From Oscillospiraceae bacterium (lineage in GTDB: Bacteria; Bacillota_A; Clostridia; Oscillospirales; Oscillospiraceae), in the NCBI GenBank assembly GCA_015068055.1, contig SVLG01000008.1, forward strand, positions 1 through 40,054: a DNA stretch of 40,054 bases, in the 5' to 3' direction. Below are positions 16,801 to 24,409 of the stretch, piece by piece. Made by a program: the position numbers and the translations under genes. Numbering within the stretch: the stretch's first letter is position 1; each line of letters begins with the position of its first letter. Under the pieces are notes generated by a model. It saw only the letters and a program-made list of their open reading frames with translations, had not been told where the DNA came from and ran no database searches.

Positions 16801-17122
16801 CTCCACCTATTGCGCAGCTCTCCTCAAAAACGAGGACTTCTGCCACGCCCTCTGCACCCGTCTGGCCGAGGCGCTGGGCGGCGTCCTCTCCGATGAAAAC
16901 GTTCTGGCCCACATCGACCGGCTGGAAGCCCAGCTGGAACCGGAAGTGGCCAGAGAGCGGGCGCGCTGGGGCAGCAACGTGGACGCCTGGCACATCAAGG
17001 TGCAGGAGCTGCGGAACTTCATTCACAACGACTGGCAGAAAAAGCTCATCGACGGCGCTACGGAATTCTGTCATCTCACGCAGGAAGAACGGGAAATGTA
17101 CTTCGGAGGGCTGCTGAAATGA
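13814..17122 (+). CDS. CotH kinase-fold surface protein with lamin-tail domains
   Basis: This 1102-residue membrane-anchored protein has one N-terminal membrane segment (about residues 11-32), so the rest should be outside the cell. Four lamin-tail-type modules start near residues 45, 197, 347 and 500 (LRISELMSRN, VRLSEVMSSNG, VIVSEAVSAN, LLIDTVVVSN; the fourth is divergent). The first three each end with a TPGFEN(S/T)(E/D)AGY(E/N)AY linker. A chitobiase C-terminal-type module (YYTTDGSIPTTASTRYEG) starts near 675. The CotH domain fills about 755-1080, with Lys787/Lys791 in DKRSFKLNF, NGEYWGIYIFKE, and the likely metal motif Asp968-Leu-Asp970-Trp. CotH of Bacillus spores is an atypical protein kinase; activity here is inferred. 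The start at 13814 has AAGGAG 6 bases upstream. The gene overlaps the VTC gene by 4 bp. Confidence 0.9.
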   Translation: MEHFGRKYKSIVIALAVIFVLLLAAALIFTRGLGSHRSYLGEHPLRISELMSRNTSVPNADGVLCDWIEIENRSESRFDLSGYKLSDSITGAKYSFPTGTVIPAGGYLVVSCSSTEKGENYAPFGLHRDGGETILLMNGGNTVIDEVVTLAAPKNSTMVRQADGSLVLSSTPTPGFENSEAGYEAYLASCGEADRSVRLSEVMSSNGLYYIDGLCTDWVELHNLGDKSADISGYMLSDTLGSYNFAFPAGTVIPPQGYLVVNCSETAGGHLCAPFALSRQGGEAVILTDPSALVLDHVDLPAMKQNESYTLTADGWQTLSYATPGFENTEAGYEAYQSSMGFDGSSVIVSEAVSANLAMIADEDGDFPDWIELYNAGAEAADISGWYLSDDETDPAGWRIPDGTVLAPGDTLLVFASGKARDGDVLHASFSLSDGESAVLASPTGKIISTLALTGLQKGEAAVIRGGEVGATRFITPGFENSDAGYNAYQDSAVRSSPLLIDTVVVSNRSDYYQPEAGGYHDYVIVKNVTSAPVELSDYYISDDWEDPHKWQLPAGQLHPQETRVYFCSGDESLTFMHFIHCNFSLSAEAEELYLYSRDGLADYVYLHDIPPDNPYKRRPGENGFWYVQEPNGVDTWTESAYRAVSTAPLSLGADGVFNGVDKVTVELSASDPIYYTTDGSIPTTASTRYEGPFTVDKTTVVRASCLTADKLPGTPLTLSYIINENHTFPVVSLVAEPSDLFYSGIYDAFWQEKEVPASVSFFEEDDSFSINCGIEMYGHTALLLDKRSFKLNFRPSYEGTLHYDVFDSDIQTYASLVLRAGQDYPYAIFRDELFGDLCAEFTDNVLVQDNKFCILYLNGEYWGIYIFKEAFSEEFYASHRNVDPASVTREQAPVSPISPFRPVIDFTQRNDMALDENYEAFCDMVNIDSLIDWAIMEGYSSNSDIQQNLRYFRSTQNGNRWEYAFYDLDWAFYYDVNNMRQVFYGVGETGETLQHSTYCAALLKNEDFCHALCTRLAEALGGVLSDENVLAHIDRLEAQLEPEVARERARWGSNVDAWHIKVQELRNFIHNDWQKKLIDGATEFCHLTQEEREMYFGGLLK

Positions 17123-17799
17123 GAACTGTAAGCCGCCATGAAGAAAAGTTCATCATCTCCATGGCCACCGCCGAGATGCTGAAAAGCCGTTTCCGCGCCA
17201 TTCTCCGTCCCGACCCCAACGCCGGGTCCGACGGCAGCTACTTTATCCGCAGCGTCTACTTTGACGATGTGTCCCACACGGCCTACCACGAAAAGCTCTT
17301 TGGCGTCAAGGAGCGCAGCAAGTACCGGCTGCGCTACTACAACTTCGATACCGGACGGATCTACCTGGAAAAGAAGATGAAGAACGGTAATCTCACCGGC
17401 AAGGAGTCTGCCTTCGTCAGCTTCGAGGAGGCACAGGCCCTCCTGTACGGCGGGGATATGAGCTTCGCTGCAGGAACCCCCCTGCTGGACGAGTTTGCCA
17501 GGGCCCGCCGGGGCAGCATGCACCCGGTCTGCATCGTGGACTATGACCGTTTTGCCTACACCTACCCGGTGGAGGATGTGCGCATCACACTGGACATGGA
17601 TGTGCGCACCCGCCCCTACAGCACCGAGCTCTTCAACCGCTACCTCCCCACCATGCCCGTCATGGACGAAGGGGAATGCGTGATGGAGGTCAAGTACAAC
17701 GGTTTCCTCCCCTCCCATCTCATGTGGATGCTGGAGGGCATCCCCAAACAGCGCATGGCCGTTTCCAAGTATGTCAAATGCATGAGCGTTCTTGAATAA
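17119..17799 (+). CDS. VTC-domain polyphosphate polymerase-like protein
   Basis: This 226-residue cytoplasmic protein matches the VTC domain, a triphosphate-tunnel fold that in yeast Vtc4 polymerises polyphosphate from ATP. Charged tunnel residues are present: RHEEK (6-10), SVYFDD, Arg70 and Arg72 in YRLRYY, Glu84-Lys85-Lys86, Arg144, Arg155, and Glu190/Lys192 in VMEVKYNG. It is a stand-alone domain without SPX or membrane parts. It starts with an ATGA overlap with the CotH gene and is followed after 14 bp by the DUF4956 membrane protein, which could take the place of the Vtc membrane region. Substrate and product are inferred from the fold. Confidence 0.9.
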   Translation: MRTVSRHEEKFIISMATAEMLKSRFRAILRPDPNAGSDGSYFIRSVYFDDVSHTAYHEKLFGVKERSKYRLRYYNFDTGRIYLEKKMKNGNLTGKESAFVSFEEAQALLYGGDMSFAAGTPLLDEFARARRGSMHPVCIVDYDRFAYTYPVEDVRITLDMDVRTRPYSTELFNRYLPTMPVMDEGECVMEVKYNGFLPSHLMWMLEGIPKQRMAVSKYVKCMSVLE

Positions 17800-17813
17800 A
17801 AGGAGAGAAGAAC

Positions 17814-18485
17814 ATGAGTATTTCCGACGTCATCAAGACAAAATTTATCGAAGAATTCACCGCTATTTCCGCCGGCGGCATGGCCGTTTCCCTGCTGCTG
17901 AGCTTCCTGCTGGGCGTGTTTATCGTGGTGATCTACCGCCTCACTTACTCCGGTGTCACCTTCAACAAGAGCTTTGCCCTCTCGCTGGTGATGCTGGCCA
18001 TGGTCACCAGCCTCGCCATCCTCACCGTCAGCTCCAACGTGGTGCTGAGCCTCGGCATGGTGGGTGCCCTGTCCATCGTCCGTTTCCGTACCGCCATCAA
18101 GGACCCCATGGACACGGTCTTCATGTTCTGGGCCATCGTGGCCGGCATCATGACCGGTGCCGGGTACGTGACCGTAGCCATTCTGGCCGTGCTGGGTCTG
18201 GGTCTTCTCTTCCTGCTGCTGAATATGTTCTCCGGCAAATATAAGAAGAACGCCTATGTGGCCGTGCTCCGCTATGCCCCTGATGCCGAAGCCGAGGTGC
18301 AGGGCCAGCTCCGCTCCATCGGCAGCTACAAGATCCGCTCCCTCAACAACCGTGAGGGTGAGCTGGAGCTGGTGGCCGAGATGACTCTCACCGAAGCCCT
18401 GCTCGGCCGCGTCTCCCGCATCCGGGAAACCGAAGGCGTTTACGAAGTGAATATCATCAGCTACAACGGCGGCACCCTGCTTTAA
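17814..18485 (+). CDS. DUF4956 membrane protein
   Basis: This 223-residue protein has about four membrane segments in its first 145 residues (near 20-42, 55-75, 80-95 and 105-140), then a soluble C-terminal domain of about 80 residues with an ACT/ferredoxin-like look. The conserved loop VGALSIVRFRTAIKDPMDT between membrane segments is the DUF4956 hallmark and carries several basic residues. AAGGAG precedes the start. It ends the CotH-VTC operon. The function is unknown; a channel or scaffold for the VTC enzyme is a reasonable hypothesis. Confidence 0.85.
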   Translation: MSISDVIKTKFIEEFTAISAGGMAVSLLLSFLLGVFIVVIYRLTYSGVTFNKSFALSLVMLAMVTSLAILTVSSNVVLSLGMVGALSIVRFRTAIKDPMDTVFMFWAIVAGIMTGAGYVTVAILAVLGLGLLFLLLNMFSGKYKKNAYVAVLRYAPDAEAEVQGQLRSIGSYKIRSLNNREGELELVAEMTLTEALLGRVSRIRETEGVYEVNIISYNGGTLL

Positions 18486-18510
18486 GAGGAGAGCAGGTCC
18501 AGCATAAACT

Positions 18511-18831
18511 TTCCGCCATTTCTTTCTTTTTGCAAAAAGAAAGAAAAACGGGGGGGCTCCAAAACGCCGCCCCCGGACCCCCAAGTAAATAAGACAAGCT
18601 TTTGCCATAGAATAACGGCTCATCCCTAAGGCGGAATTGGTCGGCGCAGCAACACACAGATGCCTTCGTGTTACGCTTCAGCCAATTCCCATATAGGGAT
18701 GAGCCGTATTTATTATTGAGATAACATTCCAAGTCATCTTGGGGGGATGCAAGGGGGGCGGCTTTTTGGAGCCCCCCTTGCGGTTTTCTCTTTGGCACAC
18801 CGTTTCTCTTTTCCAAAAGAGAAATGGTGTG
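18511..18831. repeat. Nested palindromic element between convergent operons
   Basis: No gene is convincing in 18486-18858. The stretch holds: a perfect 28-bp palindrome at 18519-18546; a G/C module at 18550-18583; a central structure with arms 18615-18628/18694-18707 (ACGGCTCATCCCTA and its complement) and inner arms 18633-18640/18682-18689 (GGAATTGG/CCAATTCC); a hairpin at 18751-18779; and a 17-bp stem at 18796-18812/18815-18831. The right-hand modules read backwards resemble the left-hand ones (CCATTTCT..., GGGGGGCTCCAAAA, GCCGCCCCC, CCCCCAAG), so the whole has imperfect terminal inverted repeats. It may be a MITE-like insert or a structured double terminator. Confidence 0.7.
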
Positions 18832-18858
18832 GAAGAAAACCCCCGTTCCCCGAAGGCC

Positions 18859-19431
18859 TCATGCTCCGCCCAGCTGCAGCGCCACACCCGCCACGGCGGC
18901 GAGGGCGATGAAGCAAATGGGATGGAGCTTCTTTGTATATTTCACCTTATTGGTCAAAAGCCAGAGTATAACGCCAAGAGCCAGCGCCGGCCAGCGAATA
19001 TAGCCCAGCACGCTCTCCGCCGCGCCGTTGAAGAACACCAGCACGAAAACGGAAAAGCCCGCCGCCGCAATAAGGCCCGTGGAGGCAGGGCGCAGGGCAT
19101 AGAAGGCCGCATCCACATACTTGCTCTTACGGAACTTATCCAACATCATGGCGATGATGAGAATAACGATGACGCTGGGGGTCACAAGACCCAGCGTGGC
19201 AATGATGCCGCCGGGGACCCCCGCCGCGGTATAGCCCGCGTAGGTAGCCATATTCACGCCGATGCCGCCGGGGGTGGACTCGGACACAGCCAGCATATCC
19301 GCCACCTGCGCGGTGGTAAACCAGCCGGTTTTCTCCCCCATCTCGTAAAGGAAGGGCAGGGTGGCCAGACCGCCGCCCACAGAGAAAAGACCCGTTTTGA
19401 AAAACTCCCAGTAAAGCCGCAGCAATGTCAT
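18859..19431 (-). CDS. Chromate transporter family half protein (second gene)
   Basis: This 190-residue membrane protein is a short-chain CHR family member: one CHR domain with about six helices, the FFKTGLFSVGGGLATLPFL motif near the N-terminus and SESTPGGIGVNMATYAGY. Short CHR proteins usually act as a pair of adjacent genes with opposite topology, as here. The start ATG at 19431 overlaps the stop of the partner gene by 4 bp. Chromate export is known for some family members, but in gut Clostridia the real substrate is uncertain. Confidence 0.85.
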   Translation of the reverse strand: MTLLRLYWEFFKTGLFSVGGGLATLPFLYEMGEKTGWFTTAQVADMLAVSESTPGGIGVNMATYAGYTAAGVPGGIIATLGLVTPSVIVILIIAMMLDKFRKSKYVDAAFYALRPASTGLIAAAGFSVFVLVFFNGAAESVLGYIRWPALALGVILWLLTNKVKYTKKLHPICFIALAAVAGVALQLGGA

Positions 19432-19988
19432 GCCTTTTTCGCCCCCCATACCTTAAGAATGATGCCCGCAAGGGCCGCCAGGATCACGAAGACCACCGGG
19501 CTGAGGCTGAGACCAAGGACATACTTGCTGCCTGCCATGCAGCCAAAGACCACAAGGAAGATCAGCAGCGTGGCCTTATCCACAATGGCCTTTTTCCAGA
19601 GCTTCAAAACCGCGTTGAGGATCAGCACGCAGACGCAGACGCGGATGCCTGCGAAGGCATTTTTCACCACGGCCAGCTCCGCAAAGTTCGTCAGCACCGC
19701 AGCGATGGAGAGGATAATAATAAACGAGGGCAGAACAAAACCGATGGTGCAGGCCATACCGCCCCAGACACCCAGGTACTTATAGCCCACAAAGGTGGCT
19801 GTGTTCACGGCGATAACGCCGGGGGTACACTGGCCCACGGCATAGTAGTCCAGCACTTCCTCCTCGGTGACCCAGTGCTTTTTATCCACAATCTCCCGCT
19901 GCAGTACAGGGAGCATGGCATAGCCGCCGCCAAAGGTGCAGATACCAACCTTGAAAAATGACCAGAGCATTTCAAACCAGAGCTTCAC
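19428..19988 (-). CDS. Chromate transporter family half protein (first gene)
   Basis: This is the partner CHR half protein, about 186 residues, with FFKVGICTFGGGYAMLPVLQ, the GQCTPGVIAVNTATFVGY motif and about six membrane helices. The start is taken as GTG 19988 because AAGGAGG lies 9 bases before it and the protein then begins KLWFEMLWSFFKVG, as in homologues; upstream in-frame codons lack a site. It is translated ahead of the second half gene with an ATGA overlap. Confidence 0.85.
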   Translation of the reverse strand: MKLWFEMLWSFFKVGICTFGGGYAMLPVLQREIVDKKHWVTEEEVLDYYAVGQCTPGVIAVNTATFVGYKYLGVWGGMACTIGFVLPSFIIILSIAAVLTNFAELAVVKNAFAGIRVCVCVLILNAVLKLWKKAIVDKATLLIFLVVFGCMAGSKYVLGLSLSPVVFVILAALAGIILKVWGAKKA

Positions 19989-20039
19989 TTCCAGCGCCTC
20001 CTTTTTTGCTGTTACCCATCTTAGCACAGGCAAAGGCAG

Positions 20040-20068
20040 TTGGCAACCGCCTCCCTATATGATATGAT
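20040..20068 (+). promoter_or_regulatory. Promoter of the RNA methyltransferase operon
   Basis: TTGGCA (20040-20045), 17 bases, TATGAT (20063-20068). It is divergent from the chromate-transporter pair. Confidence 0.7.
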
Positions 20069-20088
20069 AACGGACGAGGTGAACTCAA

Positions 20089-21456
20089 ATGGAGAAAAAC
20101 GACATCTTTACCGCCGTGATGGACGGCGTTACCAGCGAGGGCCACGGCGTGTGCCGTCATGAGGGCCGCGCTGTGTTTGTACCCGGAGCCCTTGTGGGCG
20201 AGGAATGGGAAGTCCGTGTGGTAAAAAGCACGGCCAACGCCGTTTGGGGCCGGGGGGAAACGCGTCTCAGCAACTCCCCCGACCGCATCACCCCCTCCTG
20301 CCGCGCCGCGGGCCGCTGCGGCGGCTGCACGCTGCAGCATATGAGCTACGAAGCAGAGCTTGCTTTTAAAAAGCAGCGGGTCAACGATGCCTTCCGGCGT
20401 ATCGGGGGGCTGGACTTTTCCATAACTGAGATCATCGGTGCGCCTGACGATGCCCGGCAGCGCTGCAAGGCTATCTTCAACGTGGGTCTTGACCGACCCG
20501 GCCAGCCCATCGCCGGCTTTTACCGTCCCCGGAGCCATGAGATCGTCTCCGCTCCGGACTGCACTCTGGTGCGGCCCGAGGCCCTTCGGGCCTGCGAGGC
20601 GGTACTGCGCTGGATGAAGGCGGAGCGTTACGGCGTTTATGACGAGATCCAAAACAAACACGGCATGCGCCATATCTTTGTCCGCTCCTCCCGCTCCACG
20701 GGCAAGGCTGTGGTGACCCTCATCAGTTCCCGGGACATTGCCGACGCGGCGAAGCTGACGGACATGCTGCGTGAGGCCGTGCCGGAGATGACAGGTCTGG
20801 TCTGGTGTCTCAACCGGCAAAGGGGCAATGTGGTACTTACCGGGGACTTCCGCACTCTCTGGGGCAGCGACATCCTCACCGAGGAGCTTTGCGGCATTCC
20901 CTTTGAGCTCTCCCCCCGCTCCTTCTTTCAGGTAAATCCCCCTCAGGCGGAGAAACTCTACAACGCAGCCGTGGGTTATGCTCTGGAAAAGAACCCCGGC
21001 CTCGTCATGGATCTCTACTGCGGCACCGGCACCATCGGCCTCTGCATGGCCAAGGGCGGGGCACAGCGGATCATCGGCGTGGAGGTCATTGAACAGGCGG
21101 TGGAAAACGCCCGGAAGAACGCTGCGCGGCTGGGCTTTGAGAATACGGAGTTTCTCTGCGGCGACGCCGGCAAAGCGGCAGCGGCTCTTGCCGGACGGGG
21201 CGAAAGACCCGATAGCATTGTGGTGGACCCGCCCCGCAAGGGTCTCGACAGTGCCGTCATCGACTGCATCGCCGCGATGCAGCCCGAGCGGGTGGTCTAT
21301 GTCTCCTGCGATCCCGGCACCCTGGCCCGGGATCTGGCGCTCTTTGTGAAGAAGGGCTATACGCCGCAGGAGGGGCTGGCGGTGGATATGTTCCCGAGGA
21401 CACCCCATGTGGAGACGGTTGTTTGCCTTGAACGTGACAAGGAGATTATCATATGA
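20089..21456 (+). CDS. 23S rRNA (uracil-C5)-methyltransferase, RumA/RlmD family
   Basis: This SAM-dependent enzyme makes 5-methyluridine in 23S rRNA (family TrmA/RumA/RlmCD). The 455-residue protein has an N-terminal TRAM domain (about 5-58), an iron-sulfur cluster motif with Cys71, Cys77, Cys80 and a later Cys in APDCTLV, SAM-binding motifs (VMDLYCGTGTIGL), the VDPPRKG motif and the catalytic Cys407 in YVSCDPGT. Which uridine is methylated (U747, U1939 or both) cannot be told. It is first in an operon; its last bases overlap the next start (ATGA). Confidence 0.92.
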   Translation: MEKNDIFTAVMDGVTSEGHGVCRHEGRAVFVPGALVGEEWEVRVVKSTANAVWGRGETRLSNSPDRITPSCRAAGRCGGCTLQHMSYEAELAFKKQRVNDAFRRIGGLDFSITEIIGAPDDARQRCKAIFNVGLDRPGQPIAGFYRPRSHEIVSAPDCTLVRPEALRACEAVLRWMKAERYGVYDEIQNKHGMRHIFVRSSRSTGKAVVTLISSRDIADAAKLTDMLREAVPEMTGLVWCLNRQRGNVVLTGDFRTLWGSDILTEELCGIPFELSPRSFFQVNPPQAEKLYNAAVGYALEKNPGLVMDLYCGTGTIGLCMAKGGAQRIIGVEVIEQAVENARKNAARLGFENTEFLCGDAGKAAAALAGRGERPDSIVVDPPRKGLDSAVIDCIAAMQPERVVYVSCDPGTLARDLALFVKKGYTPQEGLAVDMFPRTPHVETVVCLERDKEIII

Positions 21457-21782
21457 TGGAATTCATTGGCCCGTTTCTGATCGGTGCCCTCTGTATCGCC
21501 CTGGGCATCTCCAACCGGAAGGGTAACATTTCCTCCCTCCACTCCTACCACAGACACCGCGTTTCGGAAGAAGACCGCATCCCCTTTGGGAAGGCAGTCG
21601 GACTCGGCACGATTTTCTGCGGCGGCGGCATTGTAGCATTCAGTATTTTCTCCGCCATCACCATGCACACGGACCAGCAGCTTTGGATGCTGATTGGCTG
21701 TGCGGCTCTGATTGCCGGTCTGGTGATTGGCCTTGTCATCAGCTTCCGGGCCATGATCAAATACAACAAAGGAATTTTTTAA
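21453..21782 (+). CDS. Small membrane protein, DUF3784-like
   Basis: This 109-residue protein has three hydrophobic segments (about 5-20, 47-65 and 77-98) with a short basic-acidic loop (SSLHSYHRHRVSEEDRIPFGKAVG) between the first two. That loop and layout fit DUF3784-type proteins of Firmicutes, which have no known function. It overlaps the methyltransferase stop by 4 bp and is followed 11 bp later by the CAT-like gene, so it is part of the operon. Confidence 0.75.
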   Translation: MMEFIGPFLIGALCIALGISNRKGNISSLHSYHRHRVSEEDRIPFGKAVGLGTIFCGGGIVAFSIFSAITMHTDQQLWMLIGCAALIAGLVIGLVISFRAMIKYNKGIF

Positions 21783-21793
21783 GGAGTACCCCC

Positions 21794-22414
21794 ATGACCA
21801 GAGAAGTCGACCCCAAAACCACCACCAGAGCCTCGGCCTGGGAACTTTGGATGAAGGCCCCCAACCCCATGGTGACCTTTTTTAAGACGCTGGACGTAAG
21901 CAACCTTGTCCGCGTCTCCAAAAAGCGCGGACTCAAATTCAATATGCTGCTGGACTACTGCATCGGCAAAGCCGCCGTGGGCGTGAAAGAATTTTACCTC
22001 CTCCCCGTGGGCGAAAAGCTCATGGAGTACGATTCCATCGCCGTCAACACCATCGTGAAGAACAAAACCGGCGAAGTCAGTTCCTGCGATATCCTTTATA
22101 CCGACCGTCTGGAGCAATTCAACCGCGACTACCTTACTTATACGAGGCAGACCGCGGAGACCTGTCTTGACCGGGATCTCTCGGAAAACAGCATGGTTAT
22201 CGGCACCTCCGCCATTGTGGATACGGAGATCGACGGGGCCGTGGGCATGAACAGCGGCATCTTCAATAACCCCTTCATCATCTGGGGCCGCTATCGAAAG
22301 AAGCTTTTCCGCTATTATCTCCCCCTCTCCTTCCAGTTCCACCACACCCAGATGGACGGCGCCCACGCGGGACGCTTTCTGGAGAATCTGCAGCAGGCGA
22401 TCAACGGACTTTAA
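21794..22414 (+). CDS. Chloramphenicol acetyltransferase-like acyltransferase
   Basis: This 206-residue protein has the CAT fold: the N-terminal RASAWELW and NPMVTFFKTLDVSNL segments, the central strands, and the catalytic motif FHHTQMDGAHAGRF with the active His. AAGGAG lies upstream of the start. CAT proteins use acetyl-CoA to acetylate chloramphenicol, but many such chromosomal homologues in gut bacteria have no proven resistance role. Its place in an operon of housekeeping and modifying enzymes gives no antibiotic link. Confidence 0.85.
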   Translation: MTREVDPKTTTRASAWELWMKAPNPMVTFFKTLDVSNLVRVSKKRGLKFNMLLDYCIGKAAVGVKEFYLLPVGEKLMEYDSIAVNTIVKNKTGEVSSCDILYTDRLEQFNRDYLTYTRQTAETCLDRDLSENSMVIGTSAIVDTEIDGAVGMNSGIFNNPFIIWGRYRKKLFRYYLPLSFQFHHTQMDGAHAGRFLENLQQAINGL

Positions 22415-22429
22415 CGGGAGAGACAAACC

Positions 22430-23206
22430 ATGACCAACGTAAATAAAACTCTCTACATCCCCCTTTACGGAAAGGCCTATGTCAGCCGCAAGGGTATCCT
22501 CCTCCGGGATAAAAAAGCCGAAGCCATCTGGGCCGAGGTAGCTTTCCCCCTCCGGGGCAAGGCAAAATCCAAGTGGTTGGCCTACTATATGGGCATGCGC
22601 GCGGCGGTCTTTGACCGCTGGACGGCAGCGCAGGACGGGGACATCGTCCTCCACATCGGCTGCGGCATGGACAGCCGCGCAGAGCGCGTGGGAGGCTGCC
22701 GTCCATGGTACGACATGGACTTTCCCGAGGTCATTGCCGAGCGCAGACGCTATTACGCCGAGAATGATTGCTACCGTATGATAGCGGGCGACGCCCGCGA
22801 CCCCGGCTTTCTCGACTCCATCCCCCGGGGCGGCCGGGCCATCGTCGTCATGGAGGGTATCAGCATGTATCTGCAGCGGGAGGAGCTGAAAAGCCTCCTG
22901 CAGCGAATCCGCGCCCACTTTGATGAGGTGGCCATCCTCATGGACTGCTATACGGTTATGGCAGCAAAAATGAGCAAATACAAAAACCCCGTCAACACCG
23001 TGGGTGTAACGGAGCTTCACGGCGTGGACGAGCCGGAGTCTCTTTGCGTACGGGGTCTCTCCTTCGTAAAGGAACACGATATGACCCCTTCTGCGCTGAT
23101 CGATGAGCTGCAGGGCGCGGAAAAACGGATATTCAAAAAAGTCTTCGCCGGAAGCTTCTCCCGGAAGCTCTACCGGCTCTTTGAGTACAGGAGTGTGACC
23201 CTATGA
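22430..23206 (+). CDS. LCM/TcmP-type SAM methyltransferase
   Basis: This 258-residue protein resembles the leucine carboxyl methyltransferase/TcmP family of class I SAM-dependent O-methyltransferases. The SAM loop is VLHIGCGMDSRAERV, followed by WYDMDFPEVIAERRRYY and VVMEGISMYLQREEL, all family hallmarks. The substrate is unknown; bacterial members methylate carboxyl groups or polyketide hydroxyls. It lies 15 bp after the CAT-like gene and overlaps the GNAT gene by 4 bp. Confidence 0.85.
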   Translation: MTNVNKTLYIPLYGKAYVSRKGILLRDKKAEAIWAEVAFPLRGKAKSKWLAYYMGMRAAVFDRWTAAQDGDIVLHIGCGMDSRAERVGGCRPWYDMDFPEVIAERRRYYAENDCYRMIAGDARDPGFLDSIPRGGRAIVVMEGISMYLQREELKSLLQRIRAHFDEVAILMDCYTVMAAKMSKYKNPVNTVGVTELHGVDEPESLCVRGLSFVKEHDMTPSALIDELQGAEKRIFKKVFAGSFSRKLYRLFEYRSVTL

Positions 23207-23697
23207 TCCGTATCCGCCCGATGGAAGAACGTGACTTTCCCTTTATCCTCCGCATCAACGAGGAAAATGTCTCCGTCCTCGCCCCCATGGACGAAGCGGG
23301 GCTCCGCCGTTTCGGGGCCATGGCCGAGTGCTTCCTTCTGGCAGAGCTGGACGGCGAAGCCGCCGGTTTTCTCATCGCCCTCCGGGAGGGTTGTGAGGGC
23401 TACGAAAGCGAGAACTACCGCTGGTTCAGCCGGCACTATCCGCGGTTTCTCTACATTGACCGCGTTGTCATCGACGCCCCCTTCCGGGGCCAGGGTATTG
23501 GCCGGACGCTTTATAAACGAGTCTTTGACCGAGCGACGGAAACCCGTGTCCCCTTTGTCACCGCCGAGGTGGACACCGTGCCCTACAACGCGGAAAGTCT
23601 TGCCTTTCATGCAGCCATGGGCTTTCATGAAGTGGGGACCCAGAGCGTCCGGGGCGGCAGCGTCACGGTGTCGCTGCTGGAAGCGGCCGTGGAATAA
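23203..23697 (+). CDS. GNAT-family N-acetyltransferase
   Basis: This 164-residue protein has the GNAT fold: an N-terminal IRIRPMEERDFPFIL strand and helix, the central YIDRVVIDAPFRGQGIGRTLY acetyl-CoA loop (RGQGIG), and the late SLAFHAAMGFHEVG motif. The acceptor is unknown. It starts with an ATGA overlap on the preceding methyltransferase and ends the operon at a strong terminator. Confidence 0.88.
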   Translation: MIRIRPMEERDFPFILRINEENVSVLAPMDEAGLRRFGAMAECFLLAELDGEAAGFLIALREGCEGYESENYRWFSRHYPRFLYIDRVVIDAPFRGQGIGRTLYKRVFDRATETRVPFVTAEVDTVPYNAESLAFHAAMGFHEVGTQSVRGGSVTVSLLEAAVE

Positions 23698-23727
23698 AAA
23701 ACGGACTGCAAATGCAGTCCGTTTTTT
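23698..23727. terminator. Bidirectional terminator
   Basis: A 13-bp stem (23698-23710 with 23713-23725) with T-rich flanks ends the rightward GNAT operon and overlaps the stop codon of the convergent pseudouridine synthase gene. Confidence 0.85.
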
Positions 23728-24313
23728 ATTCCGCCCAGTCGGGCAGGTACTCATAGCAGCGCTCCCCGTCCTTCCACGGAAAACGCAGACAGCAGGAAAA
23801 GAGCGCAGGCTCCGTCCGCTCATCCCGGGCACCGTATTTGTGGTCTCCCAGCAGAGGGTAGCCCCGGCTGGCAAACTGCACGCGGATCTGGTGGCTGCGG
23901 CCCGTGTGGAGACGGATTCGTACCAGAGAGCTGTCCCCGGAACGCAGCCGAACAAACGCAAGCCGGGCCTTTTTTACGCCTTTTCTCTCCCGCTTGACCA
24001 CAAAAACCTTGTTTTTGGAGCTGTCCTTAAAGAGAAGATCCTCCCACTCACCGCTTTCCGGAGCCGTGCCGTGGACAAGAGCTACATACTCCTTGACCAT
24101 ATCGCCGTTCTGGATCAGCGCGGAAAGCCGGGCCGCCGCGGTCTTGTGCCGGGCATAGACCATAACGCCGCCCACATTCTTATCCAGCCGGTGAACGCAG
24201 AAGAAGTCCCCTCCCAGCACCTTGCGGAGGGCTTCACACATCCCCGCCTCGGCATCCAGCCCCACAGGCTTTACACAGGCGACCATATCTCTGTCGGAAT
24301 ACAGTATTTTCAT
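23726..24313 (-). CDS. RluA-family pseudouridine synthase (short form)
   Basis: This 195-residue enzyme of the RluA/RsuA superfamily isomerises uridine in RNA. The catalytic Asp44 lies in HRLDKNVGG, followed by KEYVALVHG, the RIRLHTGRSHQIRVQF motif and YPLLGDHKYG. It lacks the N-terminal S4 domain of long RluC/RluD forms, so it is a compact member. The start at 24313 has AAAGGAG upstream; earlier in-frame ATGs do not. Target RNA is unknown. Confidence 0.9.
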   Translation of the reverse strand: MKILYSDRDMVACVKPVGLDAEAGMCEALRKVLGGDFFCVHRLDKNVGGVMVYARHKTAAARLSALIQNGDMVKEYVALVHGTAPESGEWEDLLFKDSSKNKVFVVKRERKGVKKARLAFVRLRSGDSSLVRIRLHTGRSHQIRVQFASRGYPLLGDHKYGARDERTEPALFSCCLRFPWKDGERCYEYLPDWAE

Positions 24314-24350
24314 AAAAACTCCTTTTTCTTTCTGCGGGCAGTATAACATA

Positions 24351-24378
24351 TTGCACGGCGGAAAAAAAGCGTTATAAT
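24351..24378 (+). promoter_or_regulatory. Promoter of the DUF2284-MFS-phzF operon
   Basis: TTGCAC (24351-24356), 16 bases, TATAAT (24373-24378), about 31 bases before the first start codon. Confidence 0.7.
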
Positions 24379-24409
24379 AAATGGGAAAATACAAGCAAGG
24401 AGCAAACCC

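Noticed and set aside
18457..18916. Several short open frames in the gap between the DUF4956 and chromate-transporter genes
   Set aside because: They run through palindromes, have biased low-complexity products and no ribosome sites; the gap is better explained as a structured repeat.
20089..23697. Operon with CAT-like, methyltransferase and GNAT genes as an antibiotic-resistance island
   Set aside because: Base composition matches neighbours, no mobile-element signs are seen, and CAT-like and GNAT homologues are common chromosomal genes without proven resistance function.
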